This document shows positions 14,477 to 22,879 of a stretch of 39,886 nucleotides of DNA, one piece after another. The stretch covers positions 1-39,886 of the forward strand of contig CAINFC010000248.1 of assembly GCA_903847975.1 (NCBI GenBank), read 5' to 3'. Source of the stretch: an uncultured Acidobacteriota bacterium (GTDB taxonomy: Bacteria; Acidobacteriota; UBA6911; CAINFC01). The position numbers and the translations under genes are program-made. Every line of letters starts with the position of its first letter. Position 1 is the stretch's first letter. The notes under the pieces were generated by a model that had not been told where the DNA came from, did no database searches, and worked only from the letters and a program-made list of their open reading frames with translations.

Positions 14477-15646
14477 ATGGCTGCCATGGAAGAACAAGAT
14501 AAAACAATCGATCAGATGCTGAGACAGCTGGAGACTCTTTGCGGGCACTGGAAACCGGCCGGCCGGGATATCCGCTCCTGCCAGGAAGCACTGCGCCAGT
14601 GCGAAGCCAGGTATCAGCAGTTGCTTTCTTCCGTTGGGGATTACGTTTATCGGATTCCCTTTAAGGACGGACGGCCTCTGCCGACGGTTCATGGTCCGGG
14701 ATGTATCGCGGTGACCGGATACTCTCCGGAAGACTTTGAAGCCGATCCCGATCTCTGGATAAGGATGGTGGTGGAAGAAGACCAGGATAACGTCAGGGAG
14801 CAGGCCCGGCGCCTGCTCGCCGATCCGCCCCGGCCTCCCCTGGAGCATCGCATCCGCCGCAAGGACGGCGCGATCCGCTGGGTCCGCAACACCCCGATGG
14901 CGCGGTATAGTCCGGAAGGCCGGTTGCTGTCGTTGGAAGGAATCGTCCAGGATATCTCCGCCCTTCGCCAGGAACAGGAGGAACGTCTTGCCCAGGCGAT
15001 GCATTTTTCCCGGCGGCTGGAGGATCAGGGCCGGCTGGTGATGAACAGCTTTCAGATCCTTTCCAGTATCCTGCAGCTGCAGATGCAGAGCGATCCGCAT
15101 TCGCAGGCCGGCAGGATGCTCCTGGCCGACCATCGGCGGGTGCAGGTTTTAGCCATGACCTTTCAGAATTACCTGGCGAAGGACATCCCGGAGGAAATGC
15201 GCTTCTCCAGCCTCATTCGCAAGCTGGTCGATCACCTGCAGGTAACCTGTCAGAACTCGGCCGGTATCGAATGGAGCCTGGAGTGCCAGGATACTCCCTG
15301 GCCGCAGGAGCTGGCCATCACGGCGGGGCTGATCCTGTCCGAATTGCTGGCCGTATCGCTGCAATACGCTTTTTCGGACCGGAGCCACAGTCAAATCCGG
15401 ATCCGGTCCTACCGGCAGGAGTGGCAATATGTCCTCCAGCTCCAGCATGACGGGATCGTTTCCCGGGAACCGGCCCATCCGCCGGAAGAGATTCAATTCG
15501 GCTTGAGGCTCTCCCGCCTGCTCTGCCGCTTTCTGAAAGCGGAACTTTTCGTAAATACCGAGGCGGGCACCTCCTACCGCCTGATCTTCGAAGAAAATCA
15601 GGGTCACGACATGCAGGAACAGATTCCCGTTCCGGACGGCCCATGA
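14477..15646 (+). CDS. PAS-domain protein with a degenerate histidine-kinase module (pseudokinase)
   Basis: A 389-aa soluble protein. A PAS_3-type domain lies at about 50-170 (GDYVYRIPF ... HRIRRKDGAIRWVRN ... GIVQDIS). A HisKA_2-like region follows, where RLVMNSFQILSSILQLQ sits in the place of the family's HRVKNNLQIISSLL: the phosphoacceptor His is replaced by Arg. In the ATPase-like domain ELLAVSLQYAF replaces the usual EL..NA.KYAF, so the N-box Asn is lost. HDGIV stands where DNGIG (G1) is expected, and no G2 glycine motif is clear. It is probably catalytically dead and acts by binding. An ATG at 14486 is an alternative start. Its TGA overlaps the polX ATG (ATGA), so the two are coupled. 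Confidence 0.82.
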   Translation: MAAMEEQDKTIDQMLRQLETLCGHWKPAGRDIRSCQEALRQCEARYQQLLSSVGDYVYRIPFKDGRPLPTVHGPGCIAVTGYSPEDFEADPDLWIRMVVEEDQDNVREQARRLLADPPRPPLEHRIRRKDGAIRWVRNTPMARYSPEGRLLSLEGIVQDISALRQEQEERLAQAMHFSRRLEDQGRLVMNSFQILSSILQLQMQSDPHSQAGRMLLADHRRVQVLAMTFQNYLAKDIPEEMRFSSLIRKLVDHLQVTCQNSAGIEWSLECQDTPWPQELAITAGLILSELLAVSLQYAFSDRSHSQIRIRSYRQEWQYVLQLQHDGIVSREPAHPPEEIQFGLRLSRLLCRFLKAELFVNTEAGTSYRLIFEENQGHDMQEQIPVPDGP

Positions 15647-17400
15647 ACAATTCCCGAATCGCCAGCATCTTTTCTCAGATTGCCGACCTCCTGGAGATTC
15701 AGGATGAGAATCCCTTTCGAATCCGGTCTTACCGGCGGGCGGCGCAGGCGATCGAATCCTGCGCCGAGGACCTGGCATCCTGGGCTTTACACCGCGGGGA
15801 CCAGCCCCTGCATCTGCCGGGAATCGGCTCGGGCATGTCCCAGAAAATCCGGGAAATCGCCACAGAAGGAAGGTGCCGCGAACACCAGGATCTGCTGGGC
15901 CGGCTGCCGTCCGGACTCCTGGACTTCCTGCGGGTTCCCGGGCTCGGCCCCAGGAAGACCGGCCTGATCTACCGGGAGCTGGGAATCTCCACGCTGGCCC
16001 AGCTCGAACGGGCTGCCCGGGAAGGAAAGCTGCAGGCCCTGCCTGGCATGGGCGCCAAGAGCGAGTCAAAAATCCTGAGAGGGATAGAAGATCTCAAAAA
16101 AGTGGCCGGAAGAGTGCTTTGGATCGAGGCCGAACAGGAAATTCAGGAAATCCGGACTCGGATGACTGCCTGCCCGGAGATCCAAACCCTGGAAGTAGCC
16201 GGAAGTTTTCGCCGGCGTCGGGACACGGTCGGAGACATAGATATCCTGGCTATCGGCTCCATTGCCGAACCGGTTATGGAGACTTTCTGTTCGCTTCCCG
16301 CGGTGAAAGAAGTGCTGGCACGGGGGACCACGCGCTCCAGCATCCGGCTGGAGTCGGGCCTCCAGGTCGATTTGCGGCTGGTGCCGCCCGAGAGCTTCCC
16401 GGCGGCACTGCAATATTTTACCGGTTCGCAGGCCCATAACGTCGCTCTGCGGGAGCGGGCCAAGCGGTCGGGATACAAAATCAACGAGTACGGACTTTTT
16501 CGGGAACCGGAGGATGCTCCGTGCCCGATCGCCGGGGAAGAAGATCTCTACCGGATCTGCGGCATGGACTGGATTCCCCCGGAACTGCGCGAAAACCGCG
16601 GGGAGCTGGAAGCTTCGGCAGCCGGCCGGCTGCCGAAGCTGGTCGAATGGCAGGATATTCGAGGCGATCTGCACAATCACACCCGGGATTCCGACGGCGC
16701 CTGTACCATGGAAGAGCTGGCCCTCTGGGCCGACTGCCGGGGATACGAGTACCTGGCCATCACCGATCATTCCAAGTCTCTGACCGTGGCCCATGGCCTC
16801 GACGAACGCCGTCTGCTGCGCCAGATGGAGGAGATCGACCGCTGGAACGCCAGAGCCGATAAGCCGTTCCGGGTTCGGCTTCTCAAAGGCTGCGAAGTGG
16901 ACATCAAAGCCGACGGCTCTCTGGACCTGGACCCGGAAGTCCTCAGCCGGCTGGACCTGGTGATCGCTTCCGTTCACTCCCACATGAGCATGCCCCGGGA
17001 CGAGATGACCGAGCGAATCGTTCGAGCCATGTCATACGGATGCGTTCACCTTCTCGCTCACCCGACGGGAAGGATTCTGCTGCAGCGCGAGCCGTTTGAC
17101 CTGGATATGGAAAAGATTTTCGGGGCCGCACTCCGATGGGGAGTGGCTTTGGAACTGAATGCTTTCCCGGCCCGGTTGGACCTGGATGACATCCACTGCC
17201 GGATGGCAAAAGAAAAAGGCGTGAAGGTGGCCATTAACAGCGACACCCACGCCGCAGAACATTTTCACTTCCTACGCTACGGGGTCTTTCAGGCCAGGCG
17301 GGGATGGCTGGAGAAGGGGGATGTTCTGAACACCCAATCACTGGATGAATTGCGCGCCACACTGCGGCAGGGAAAACGGATCCCGGCGGGCCTTGCGTGA
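15643..17400 (+). CDS. polX: Bacterial family-X DNA polymerase/3'-5' exonuclease
   Basis: A 585-aa protein with the PolX layout: helix-hairpin-helix region (LHLPGIGSGMSQKI, about 55; LRVPGLGPRKTGLIY and LPGMGAKSESKIL) and a nucleotidyltransferase domain with GSFRRRRDTVGDIDIL, whose Asp-x-Asp binds metal, and VDLRLV for the third Asp. TGSQAHNVALRERAK and INEYGLF follow. A C-terminal PHP phosphoesterase domain (about 340-585) has DLHNHTRDSDG, ITDHS, GCEVDIKADG, VIASVHSH, LLAHPTGR and INSDTHA. The length is typical for B. subtilis-type PolX. It fills short gaps and trims 3' ends in base-excision repair. All metal-ligand motifs are intact. Translation is coupled to the pseudokinase. Confidence 0.95.
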   Translation: MNNSRIASIFSQIADLLEIQDENPFRIRSYRRAAQAIESCAEDLASWALHRGDQPLHLPGIGSGMSQKIREIATEGRCREHQDLLGRLPSGLLDFLRVPGLGPRKTGLIYRELGISTLAQLERAAREGKLQALPGMGAKSESKILRGIEDLKKVAGRVLWIEAEQEIQEIRTRMTACPEIQTLEVAGSFRRRRDTVGDIDILAIGSIAEPVMETFCSLPAVKEVLARGTTRSSIRLESGLQVDLRLVPPESFPAALQYFTGSQAHNVALRERAKRSGYKINEYGLFREPEDAPCPIAGEEDLYRICGMDWIPPELRENRGELEASAAGRLPKLVEWQDIRGDLHNHTRDSDGACTMEELALWADCRGYEYLAITDHSKSLTVAHGLDERRLLRQMEEIDRWNARADKPFRVRLLKGCEVDIKADGSLDLDPEVLSRLDLVIASVHSHMSMPRDEMTERIVRAMSYGCVHLLAHPTGRILLQREPFDLDMEKIFGAALRWGVALELNAFPARLDLDDIHCRMAKEKGVKVAINSDTHAAEHFHFLRYGVFQARRGWLEKGDVLNTQSLDELRATLRQGKRIPAGLA

Positions 17401-17427
17401 GTCATCTTTCATTCTGGAGAAACACCA

Positions 17428-17646
17428 TTGAACATAAACAAAATGCTGCCCGGACAGACCGTTTGCACCCAGAAGGACGAAAAGGGAAAGTCCTGTTTCG
17501 GCTCCCTGAAATACTACTACCCGTTCGATGCCGATTTCGGGGAAACCGACCCGAACATCCGCTCCCAGATCGCCGGCCAATGCGGAAAAGATCCCTGGCT
17601 GAAGCTCTACCGGTGCTATTCCTGCCAGGCCCTGTACCGGAACTGA
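17428..17646 (+). CDS. Small Cys-rich protein, possible zinc-binding fold
   Basis: A 72-aa protein of no family I recognise. It starts at TTG: GGAG lies 8 nt before the TTG at 17428, while the first ATG (17443) is too far from it. Five cysteines at 13, 23, 52, 63 and 66 (including CYSC) suggest a zinc ribbon or disulfide-linked fold. The aromatic core (KYYYPFDADFG, WLKLYRCYSC) and codon use look like a real gene. It lies 27 nt after polX in the same direction and is probably cotranscribed. No signal peptide. Confidence 0.62.
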   Translation: MNINKMLPGQTVCTQKDEKGKSCFGSLKYYYPFDADFGETDPNIRSQIAGQCGKDPWLKLYRCYSCQALYRN

Positions 17647-17787
17647 CCGCTTCCTCCTTGCCGGGAAAAGACAGGGATCACAGGAAGAAAGTAAGGCCGG
17701 CAAGAGAAGCGAAAGGGCCTCTCGCCAGGGGATGGTTGCCCTTTACCGCGACATCAAGATTGGGCCGCAAAAAGAAATCCCTTAAAC

Positions 17788-17899
17788 TGTCATCCTGAAC
17801 GAAGCGCAGCGTAGTGAAGGATCTCGTTCGTAATGGTTTTTTTTCAAAAGGATACAGGTTTCCCCAGGAGGAGATCCTTCGCTGCGCTCAGGATGACGG
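17788..17899. repeat. Large inverted repeat of the GTCATCCTGA...AGGATCTC type
   Basis: The left arm at 17788-17826 (GTCATCCTGA, then GAAGGATCTC) is mirrored at 17871-17899 (GAGATCCTTCGCTGCGCTCA, then GGATGAC), about 29-38 nt per arm around a 44-nt centre with a T8 run. Similar GTCATCCTGAGCG-AGGATCT sequences are scattered in many bacterial genomes (from memory). The region 17647-18055 holds no gene, only this and the next element. Confidence 0.7.
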
Positions 17900-17942
17900 A
17901 GAGGGAAAGCGGACTTTTTGCGAAGCCCTCTCTGTGGACAAA

Positions 17943-18011
17943 CCCGTAAAAAGTCCCACATCTTCGGATTTCCGTTGGGGAACGCCTTTGGGATTCTCGA
18001 CTTTTTACGGG
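17943..18011. repeat. 69-bp element with perfect 13-bp terminal inverted repeats
   Basis: CCCGTAAAAAGTC (17943-17955) and GACTTTTTACGGG (17999-18011) are perfect inverted repeats. Bases 17950-17973 are the exact reverse complement of 105-128, so the element belongs to a dispersed family. It lies 44 bp past the 3' end of the fucosidase gene. Confidence 0.6.
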
Positions 18012-18055
18012 GCCATCTTATTGGTTTTCGGGATAAGGCTCCCGGCGCAAAGGAG

Positions 18056-19438
18056 CTATTTCAGGAGCAGCTCCACCACCGGAATTTCCACGTTCGGCTT
18101 GACGATCGGCAGCGACAGGACCAGGTCATTGATCCGGGCGTCTTCCTTGATCCAGGTGGTCTGCCGGCGTACGCTCATGCGGACCTCGGAGGCGTCATGC
18201 AGCAGCTGGGCGTACTTGACCTTGTCGGCAAATCCTTCCAGCACGATCTGCCCCATGGGCCAGTCCAGCAGGTGCAGGTACAACCGCCGCGTCTTGGCAT
18301 TATAGGTCAGTAGCGACTGTTCCGGTATTTTGAATTCCGGCGGCGCCTGCGTACATCCATAAATGGAAGAGCTGTTCCCCTGCATCCAGGAACCGATGGA
18401 TTTCAGGCTCTCCTGGGCGCGGGAATCAAACGTTCCGCGAGCCGTCGGGCCGACATTCAATAGCAGGTTGCCCCCCTTGCTGACCGTCTCAATCAGCAGC
18501 ACCAGCAGCTGTTTGGTATTTTTCCAGGTGGTTTCATCCCGGTAATACCCCCAGGAGCCGGAGAAAGTCTGGCAGGTTTCCCAGGGAACCTTCTTCCCGT
18601 TCATCGTGACCCACTCGCGCGGCTTGAACTGCTCGGGGCTGCGAAAATCCCATCCGCCCTCGACATCCATCAGATCCAGCCGGTCGTTGACAATGATTTG
18701 CGGCTGCAACCCGCGGACCATCTTCAGCAGATTTTCCGAGTCCCAATCGCTGCGGCCCTTGCCATGCTTATCGCCGGGGAAGGAAAAATCGAGCCAGATA
18801 ATATCGATTTTCCCGTAATGGGTCAGCAGCTCGCGCACCTGGTCCTTCAGGTACTGGCGATAGATGCTCATGTCCCGACCCTGGTTCAGCTTGTCGTACT
18901 CCTCGTCGGTGTTGGCGCTCTGCGGGTGATTGCGGTCCACGGTGTAATGGGGATGATGCCAGTCGATGAGCGAGTAGTAAAACCCGACCCCCAGCCCTTC
19001 GGCTCGGAAGGCATCCACCCATTCCTTCAACAGGTCTCGCGCGGCCGGCGTTTTGGTTGCTTTGTAGTCGGTGACCTTGGAATCGAACAGGCAGAACCCC
19101 TCGTGATGCTTGCTGGTGATCACTCCGTATTTCATCCCGGCCGCTTTGGCCATGCGCGCCCATTCCCTCGGGTTATAAAGGTCGGGATTAAAAACCTCGA
19201 AATACTTCTGGTAATCCTCGTTGGTAATTCGTTCGCGCTTTTTGACCCACTCGTGCCGCGCCGCCTGGGCATAAAGCCCCCAGTGAATGAACATGCCGAA
19301 CCGCGCCTCGGTCCACCACTTCATCCGGGCCTCCTTCTGCTCCGCGGTTTCCCTGGGCAGCTGTGCGACGGCCGTGCCGGCCAGAAAAAGTAAGCATAAA
19401 ACCAGGGCCATTGATTTTCCGACCATGCTTCTGGACAT
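18056..19438 (-). CDS. Secreted GH29 alpha-L-fucosidase
   Basis: A 460-aa glycoside hydrolase with a Sec signal peptide (ending near AGTAVAQ). GH29 motifs: WWTEARFGMFIHWGLYA, GMKYGVITSKHHEGFCLFDS, GVGFYYSLIDWHHP and KIDIIWLDFSFPG, where the Asp is the catalytic nucleophile. Then come SWGYYRDETTWK and GGNLLLNVGPTARG. Length matches the family. A C-terminal beta domain follows (about 360-460). I chose the ATG at 19438, 7 nt after AGGAG, over a GTG at 19444 that nearly touches it. The gene lies 26 nt after the ThuA gene, so they form a two-gene operon releasing and processing fucose or related sugars. Confidence 0.93.
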   Translation of the reverse strand: MSRSMVGKSMALVLCLLFLAGTAVAQLPRETAEQKEARMKWWTEARFGMFIHWGLYAQAARHEWVKKRERITNEDYQKYFEVFNPDLYNPREWARMAKAAGMKYGVITSKHHEGFCLFDSKVTDYKATKTPAARDLLKEWVDAFRAEGLGVGFYYSLIDWHHPHYTVDRNHPQSANTDEEYDKLNQGRDMSIYRQYLKDQVRELLTHYGKIDIIWLDFSFPGDKHGKGRSDWDSENLLKMVRGLQPQIIVNDRLDLMDVEGGWDFRSPEQFKPREWVTMNGKKVPWETCQTFSGSWGYYRDETTWKNTKQLLVLLIETVSKGGNLLLNVGPTARGTFDSRAQESLKSIGSWMQGNSSSIYGCTQAPPEFKIPEQSLLTYNAKTRRLYLHLLDWPMGQIVLEGFADKVKYAQLLHDASEVRMSVRRQTTWIKEDARINDLVLSLPIVKPNVEIPVVELLLK

Positions 19439-19464
19439 AATCACGCTCCTTGAAATGAATCTGT

Positions 19465-20340
19465 TTATTTTTTATTAAGGTGAATCCTCGGGGCAGGAAT
19501 CGTCACCTTGCCGGTCGCCGCCCACTCCGCCCCCCGGACCATCAGGGCGGAGCACCCCGAGTGGGCAACGCTGACCTGGTCATGGCCCAGCAGATTGACG
19601 AACACTCGCCCCTTACCGTAAGGGACAATAAAAACCATCGGCTCGTTGGTGCTGGTTCCTTTTTGAGTCGGGGAAGAAAAGGCGGTGAGCAGGACATGTA
19701 TGTTTTGAGCCGGCCCGCGCTGACCGTGATACAACTCATCCTTGGCGTGAACCCATTTCAGCGGCAGGCCGCGCATAATCGGGTGCTTGATGTCCCGGAG
19801 AATGACTTCATAAGCGTGCTGGGGGCCATGCCCGGCTCCCGGCCCTTCCCCCTTGGGGGTGCGAATAACCTTGCCCTCCCGATCGACGGTGACCCGATCT
19901 CCATAAGTGGCCGGAGCCCAGAGCAGTCCGACCATCCTGGCCCATTCGGACCACTCCAGGAAGGCATTATTGGCCGCATGGTAAATCACCAGTCCACCGC
20001 CTTCCCGCATGTACTTTTCAAAAGCAGCCTGGCATTCCGCGGGCCACAGCTGGCCGTTGTAGTTGCTCAGCACCACCTTGTATTTCGAAAAATCGGGTCG
20101 GAAAGATCCCCAGGCTTCCCGGGGAGCATCCTTCGGCGGAGCAGTCAGGATATCCACCGAAAACCTGCCGGAGGCCAGAAGCATGTCCCGGAGCACCGGC
20201 GTGGTGGCCTTCCAGTCGTGATTATTCTGGCCATCCAGGAGGAGCAGGCGAATGGGATCTTTCGCTGCTCCGGCGCCAGCCGCAAGGACCGCCATGGAGC
20301 CGAACGCCAGAAGCCAAATCGCTGTTTTCATTCCCTTCAT
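19465..20340 (-). CDS. Secreted ThuA-domain (trehalose-utilisation-type) protein
   Basis: A 291-aa protein with a signal peptide (MKGMKTAIWLLAFGSMAVLAAGAGA) and a full ThuA/class-I glutamine-amidotransferase-like domain: IRLLLLDGQNNHDWKATTPVLRDML, VVLSNYNGQLWP, GGGLVIYHAANNAF, HPIMRGLP, KDELYHGQ, and PMVFIVPYGKGRVFVNLLGHD. The nucleophilic Cys of true amidotransferases is not at the usual elbow; His136 lies in IYHAANNAF, as in ThuA proteins. These act on keto-sugars or unknown carbohydrates. AGGAG lies 5 nt before the ATG. It is the first gene of the operon with the GH29 fucosidase. Confidence 0.88.
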   Translation of the reverse strand: MKGMKTAIWLLAFGSMAVLAAGAGAAKDPIRLLLLDGQNNHDWKATTPVLRDMLLASGRFSVDILTAPPKDAPREAWGSFRPDFSKYKVVLSNYNGQLWPAECQAAFEKYMREGGGLVIYHAANNAFLEWSEWARMVGLLWAPATYGDRVTVDREGKVIRTPKGEGPGAGHGPQHAYEVILRDIKHPIMRGLPLKWVHAKDELYHGQRGPAQNIHVLLTAFSSPTQKGTSTNEPMVFIVPYGKGRVFVNLLGHDQVSVAHSGCSALMVRGAEWAATGKVTIPAPRIHLNKK

Positions 20341-20421
20341 TGTAACTCCTATCGATGGTTACCATTTGCTTTCTGCTCCGCACCGCATTCGGATGGATTC
20401 CGGGATGAGAACCACCCGCCG

Positions 20422-20450
20422 ATTTTAAGCGGCAATCCGGCCGGAGTCAA
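20422..20450 (-). promoter_or_regulatory. Promoter of the ThuA-fucosidase operon
   Basis: On the minus strand TTGACT (20450-20445), 17-bp spacer, TAAAAT (20427-20422). The start near 20415 leaves a leader of about 75 nt. It lies just after the phosphatase stop codon (20458), so the operon is transcribed independently. Confidence 0.65.
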
Positions 20451-20457
20451 GATGCCT

Positions 20458-22521
20458 CTAATCCACCTTGCCGATGATCAGGGTAATATCGTCGTGCTGC
20501 CGCGAGGCGCCCTGCCACTGCTGGACCCTCCGGATCACCTGCGAATAGATCATTTCGGGAGAGAGGGGCCGGGCACCGCTGATCACTTCGATCAGGCGCT
20601 CCTCCCCATATTCCTCTTCCTGTTCGTTCATTGCCTCGGTCACCCCGTCGGAAAAAATGGCCAAAACGGAGCCCGGCGTCATTTCCACAGTTCGCGCATG
20701 AAAGGAGGTATGCTCCAGCAGGCCGATGACGGTATCGTCGGTATTCAGGCGGCATATCGAACCGTTGCGAAACAGAATAGGAGGGGGGTGACCCGCGTTG
20801 CAATAGCACAACTGGCGGGTTTCGGCATCGAACCTCCCGACAAACAGGGTGGCATATTTTTCGGAAGGGCTGTTCTGGTATAGCTGAAGGTTCAGCTGTT
20901 GCATCACCTCGATCAGCCCGCGGGGAACATCCCCGACGCGGTTTTGGCGAACGGACATGAGCTGGTTCCTCATGGCTGCCTGAAGGCTGGCCATCAGCAG
21001 GGCCGCGGAAATTCCTTTGCCGCTGATGTCGCCGACCGCCAGGTGGATCCGGGCGTCGTCCTCCACGATAAAATCGTAGTAGTCGCCGCTGACCGTCCGC
21101 GCCGGCTCGCACCCTCCGAAGATGCAGAATCCCCGCGGCCGGGGAAGAATTTTCGGAAACAGCGTGGCCTGCACTTCGCGGGCGATCTCCAGCTCGTGCT
21201 CCAGCCGCTTTTTTTCGGTTACCTCCGACAGCAAATGGCTGATGGAAGCGGTCATCTGGTTGAAAGAGTGCGCCAGCATGCCCAGCTGGTCGTGGCGCCG
21301 AATGGGGATCTGATGGTGCAGGTCGCCGCGCTGCAGTGCGAGCGTTCCTTTATATAAGTCGTCCACCGAGCGGGTGACCCCGCGGCTGATCAGGATGCCG
21401 ATGAAAACGGAAATCAGCTCCGCCCCCAGGAAAAATCCGAACAGAATGTAAAAGGCCATGAGCAGATAGTGGCCGGAAGACCGATATTGCGCGAAATACT
21501 CGGTAAAAATAACTTCCACGGGGACTGCCAGCAAGGCGTGGGCCAGGGACTCCTCCTTCCCCGACTGCTGGCTCCAGCCCCGGACCCGCGTCGACGGGTT
21601 GCCATATACCATCTGCCTGGCATCCTGGGCCCGGCGCTGCTCCATTTCACTTAACCGCTTTTCAAATTGAGGATCTCTGGTCCGGACCCGGTCGCCGGAC
21701 TCCCTCTCCGCCTTTCCCTTGCGAATGGTGAGGCGAGGTGTCGATGGACCCAGAAAGATCGTGTAGATGCTTTTCTCTTTGGCCAGCCGGTTTTCGATAT
21801 GTGCATCGAGCGGAGCACAGACCTCCAGGCGGGCATTCTCCAGACGGTCAAACGGTCGGACCGAAAGCAGGAGGGTGTTTTTTTCCAGCCGCAACAGCCC
21901 CTCCAGTTCCTCCTTCCCTTCCCATTCCATGGCCGGAAGGTATTTGTTGAAATCGGCAACCAGGGTGGCCGGATCATACACCTCCAGCGGCTTCACGGTT
22001 CCGTCCTGGCGCGTGGCAATGAGCCGGATGGATAAGCGGGGAAACTTTTCCCGGTTTTTCCTGTGCGCCTCCGCCGCCGCCTCGGGGAACGGAATCGCCG
22101 ACCGGCCGTCTGACAGCCGGGCTTCCAGCGCCACGGAAATCAGGGAGAGTTCATGCTGCATTTCCTGAAGGGAGGACCTCAGATAGCTGCCGGCCATCTG
22201 GCCAAGGAGAATATAACCGAGCAGCACGACCGTCCCGGCGAATAAAAGCAGGGGGATCAGGCCGACAAAAATAAAGGAGCCGGCGATCCGGTTGCGCACC
22301 CTCCAAAGAAGAAAATTCTTCAGCCGCCGGCCCAGGTAGAAGAGGAGGTGCACGGAGAAAGCGAGGCCCATCAGGTAACCGATCACCGGAAAAGGTGCCG
22401 GAAGCCAGCCGCCTAAAAAGAGTGCCAGGAGAAAACCGCCCAGACAGACCAGCTTCCAGGATTTCCAGAATTGCCGATCGGAACGGGCAATCAACTGCGG
22501 CAGAACAAATTTTTCCGACAT
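20458..22521 (-). CDS. HAMP-containing membrane SpoIIE/PP2C-family phosphatase
   Basis: A 687-aa protein. Three N-terminal hydrophobic segments lie at about 25-43, 45-65 and 80-108. An extracytoplasmic sensor region with a charged insert (about 265-310) follows, then a further helix near 355-378. HAMP (SRGVTRSVDDLYKGTLALQRGDL ... LGMLAHSFNQM) and a coiled linker lead to a PP2C domain with SGDYYDF, GDISGKGISAALLM, NAGHPPP, FSDGVTEA and HDDIT, all intact. It resembles sigma-factor-control phosphatases (RsbU-like), but no partner switch genes are nearby. AGAGG precedes the ATG. It shares the catalytic domain with the phosphatase at 7264-8787, but the sensor half is unrelated. Confidence 0.92.
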   Translation of the reverse strand: MSEKFVLPQLIARSDRQFWKSWKLVCLGGFLLALFLGGWLPAPFPVIGYLMGLAFSVHLLFYLGRRLKNFLLWRVRNRIAGSFIFVGLIPLLLFAGTVVLLGYILLGQMAGSYLRSSLQEMQHELSLISVALEARLSDGRSAIPFPEAAAEAHRKNREKFPRLSIRLIATRQDGTVKPLEVYDPATLVADFNKYLPAMEWEGKEELEGLLRLEKNTLLLSVRPFDRLENARLEVCAPLDAHIENRLAKEKSIYTIFLGPSTPRLTIRKGKAERESGDRVRTRDPQFEKRLSEMEQRRAQDARQMVYGNPSTRVRGWSQQSGKEESLAHALLAVPVEVIFTEYFAQYRSSGHYLLMAFYILFGFFLGAELISVFIGILISRGVTRSVDDLYKGTLALQRGDLHHQIPIRRHDQLGMLAHSFNQMTASISHLLSEVTEKKRLEHELEIAREVQATLFPKILPRPRGFCIFGGCEPARTVSGDYYDFIVEDDARIHLAVGDISGKGISAALLMASLQAAMRNQLMSVRQNRVGDVPRGLIEVMQQLNLQLYQNSPSEKYATLFVGRFDAETRQLCYCNAGHPPPILFRNGSICRLNTDDTVIGLLEHTSFHARTVEMTPGSVLAIFSDGVTEAMNEQEEEYGEERLIEVISGARPLSPEMIYSQVIRRVQQWQGASRQHDDITLIIGKVD

Positions 22522-22654
22522 GAAACCTCTGCGATGCTGGATAAAAAATATTATGTACGGATTTTCGACAATCCCGGCTCAGCCCTGTGAGTATATCTGA
22601 TGAACCGGAAAAAATCATTGCCGACTCCTCTGCCTCCTGACTCCGGCCTTCTAC

Positions 22655-22720
22655 CTTTCTTTCCATTCGTCCCGTCTTCCTTTGAGAGAATCTTTTCTTC
22701 ACAGGAAGACGGGACGAGTG
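22655..22720. repeat. GGAAGACGGGACG hairpin repeat, copy 4
   Basis: Arms 22667-22681 (TCGTCCCGTCTTCCT) and 22703-22717 (AGGAAGACGGGACGA) form a perfect 15-bp stem with a 21-nt loop. It lies between divergent genes, upstream of the Hsp20 promoter. Compensatory changes against other copies (CGTCCC with GGGACG instead of CTTCCC with GGGAAG) keep the stem paired. Confidence 0.7.
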
Positions 22721-22793
22721 TGCAGAGAGGCGACATCGGAGTTCGCTCGTCCGGGTGGTCACCGGGACGGAGGAAAAATTTTTCCTTAAATAG

Positions 22794-22822
22794 TTGACAA
22801 CATATCAGTCAGATCATATTAC
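22794..22822 (+). promoter_or_regulatory. Promoter of hsp20
   Basis: TTGACA (22794-22799), 17-bp spacer, TATTAC (22817-22822), in an AT-rich stretch unlike the surroundings. The start near 22829 leaves a leader of about 50 nt, A-rich and ending in AAGGAGG. I see no CIRCE-type inverted repeat or sigma-32-like box. Confidence 0.6.
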
Positions 22823-22879
22823 ATTGTTGTGCTAAGATAAATAAAAAAGAAATCAAAAATAAAACATAAGGAGGAAAAA

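Noticed and set aside
14477-15646. Active PAS histidine kinase
   Set aside because: The phosphoacceptor His, N-box Asn and G1 motif are not present at the expected positions.
19480-20883. 467-codon open frame on the plus strand
   Set aside because: Antisense to the ThuA and PP2C genes; low-complexity Gln/Arg-rich translation.
22522-22640. Promoter for the HAMP-PP2C phosphatase (TATACT or CATAAT elements)
   Set aside because: No -35 element at acceptable spacing for any candidate.
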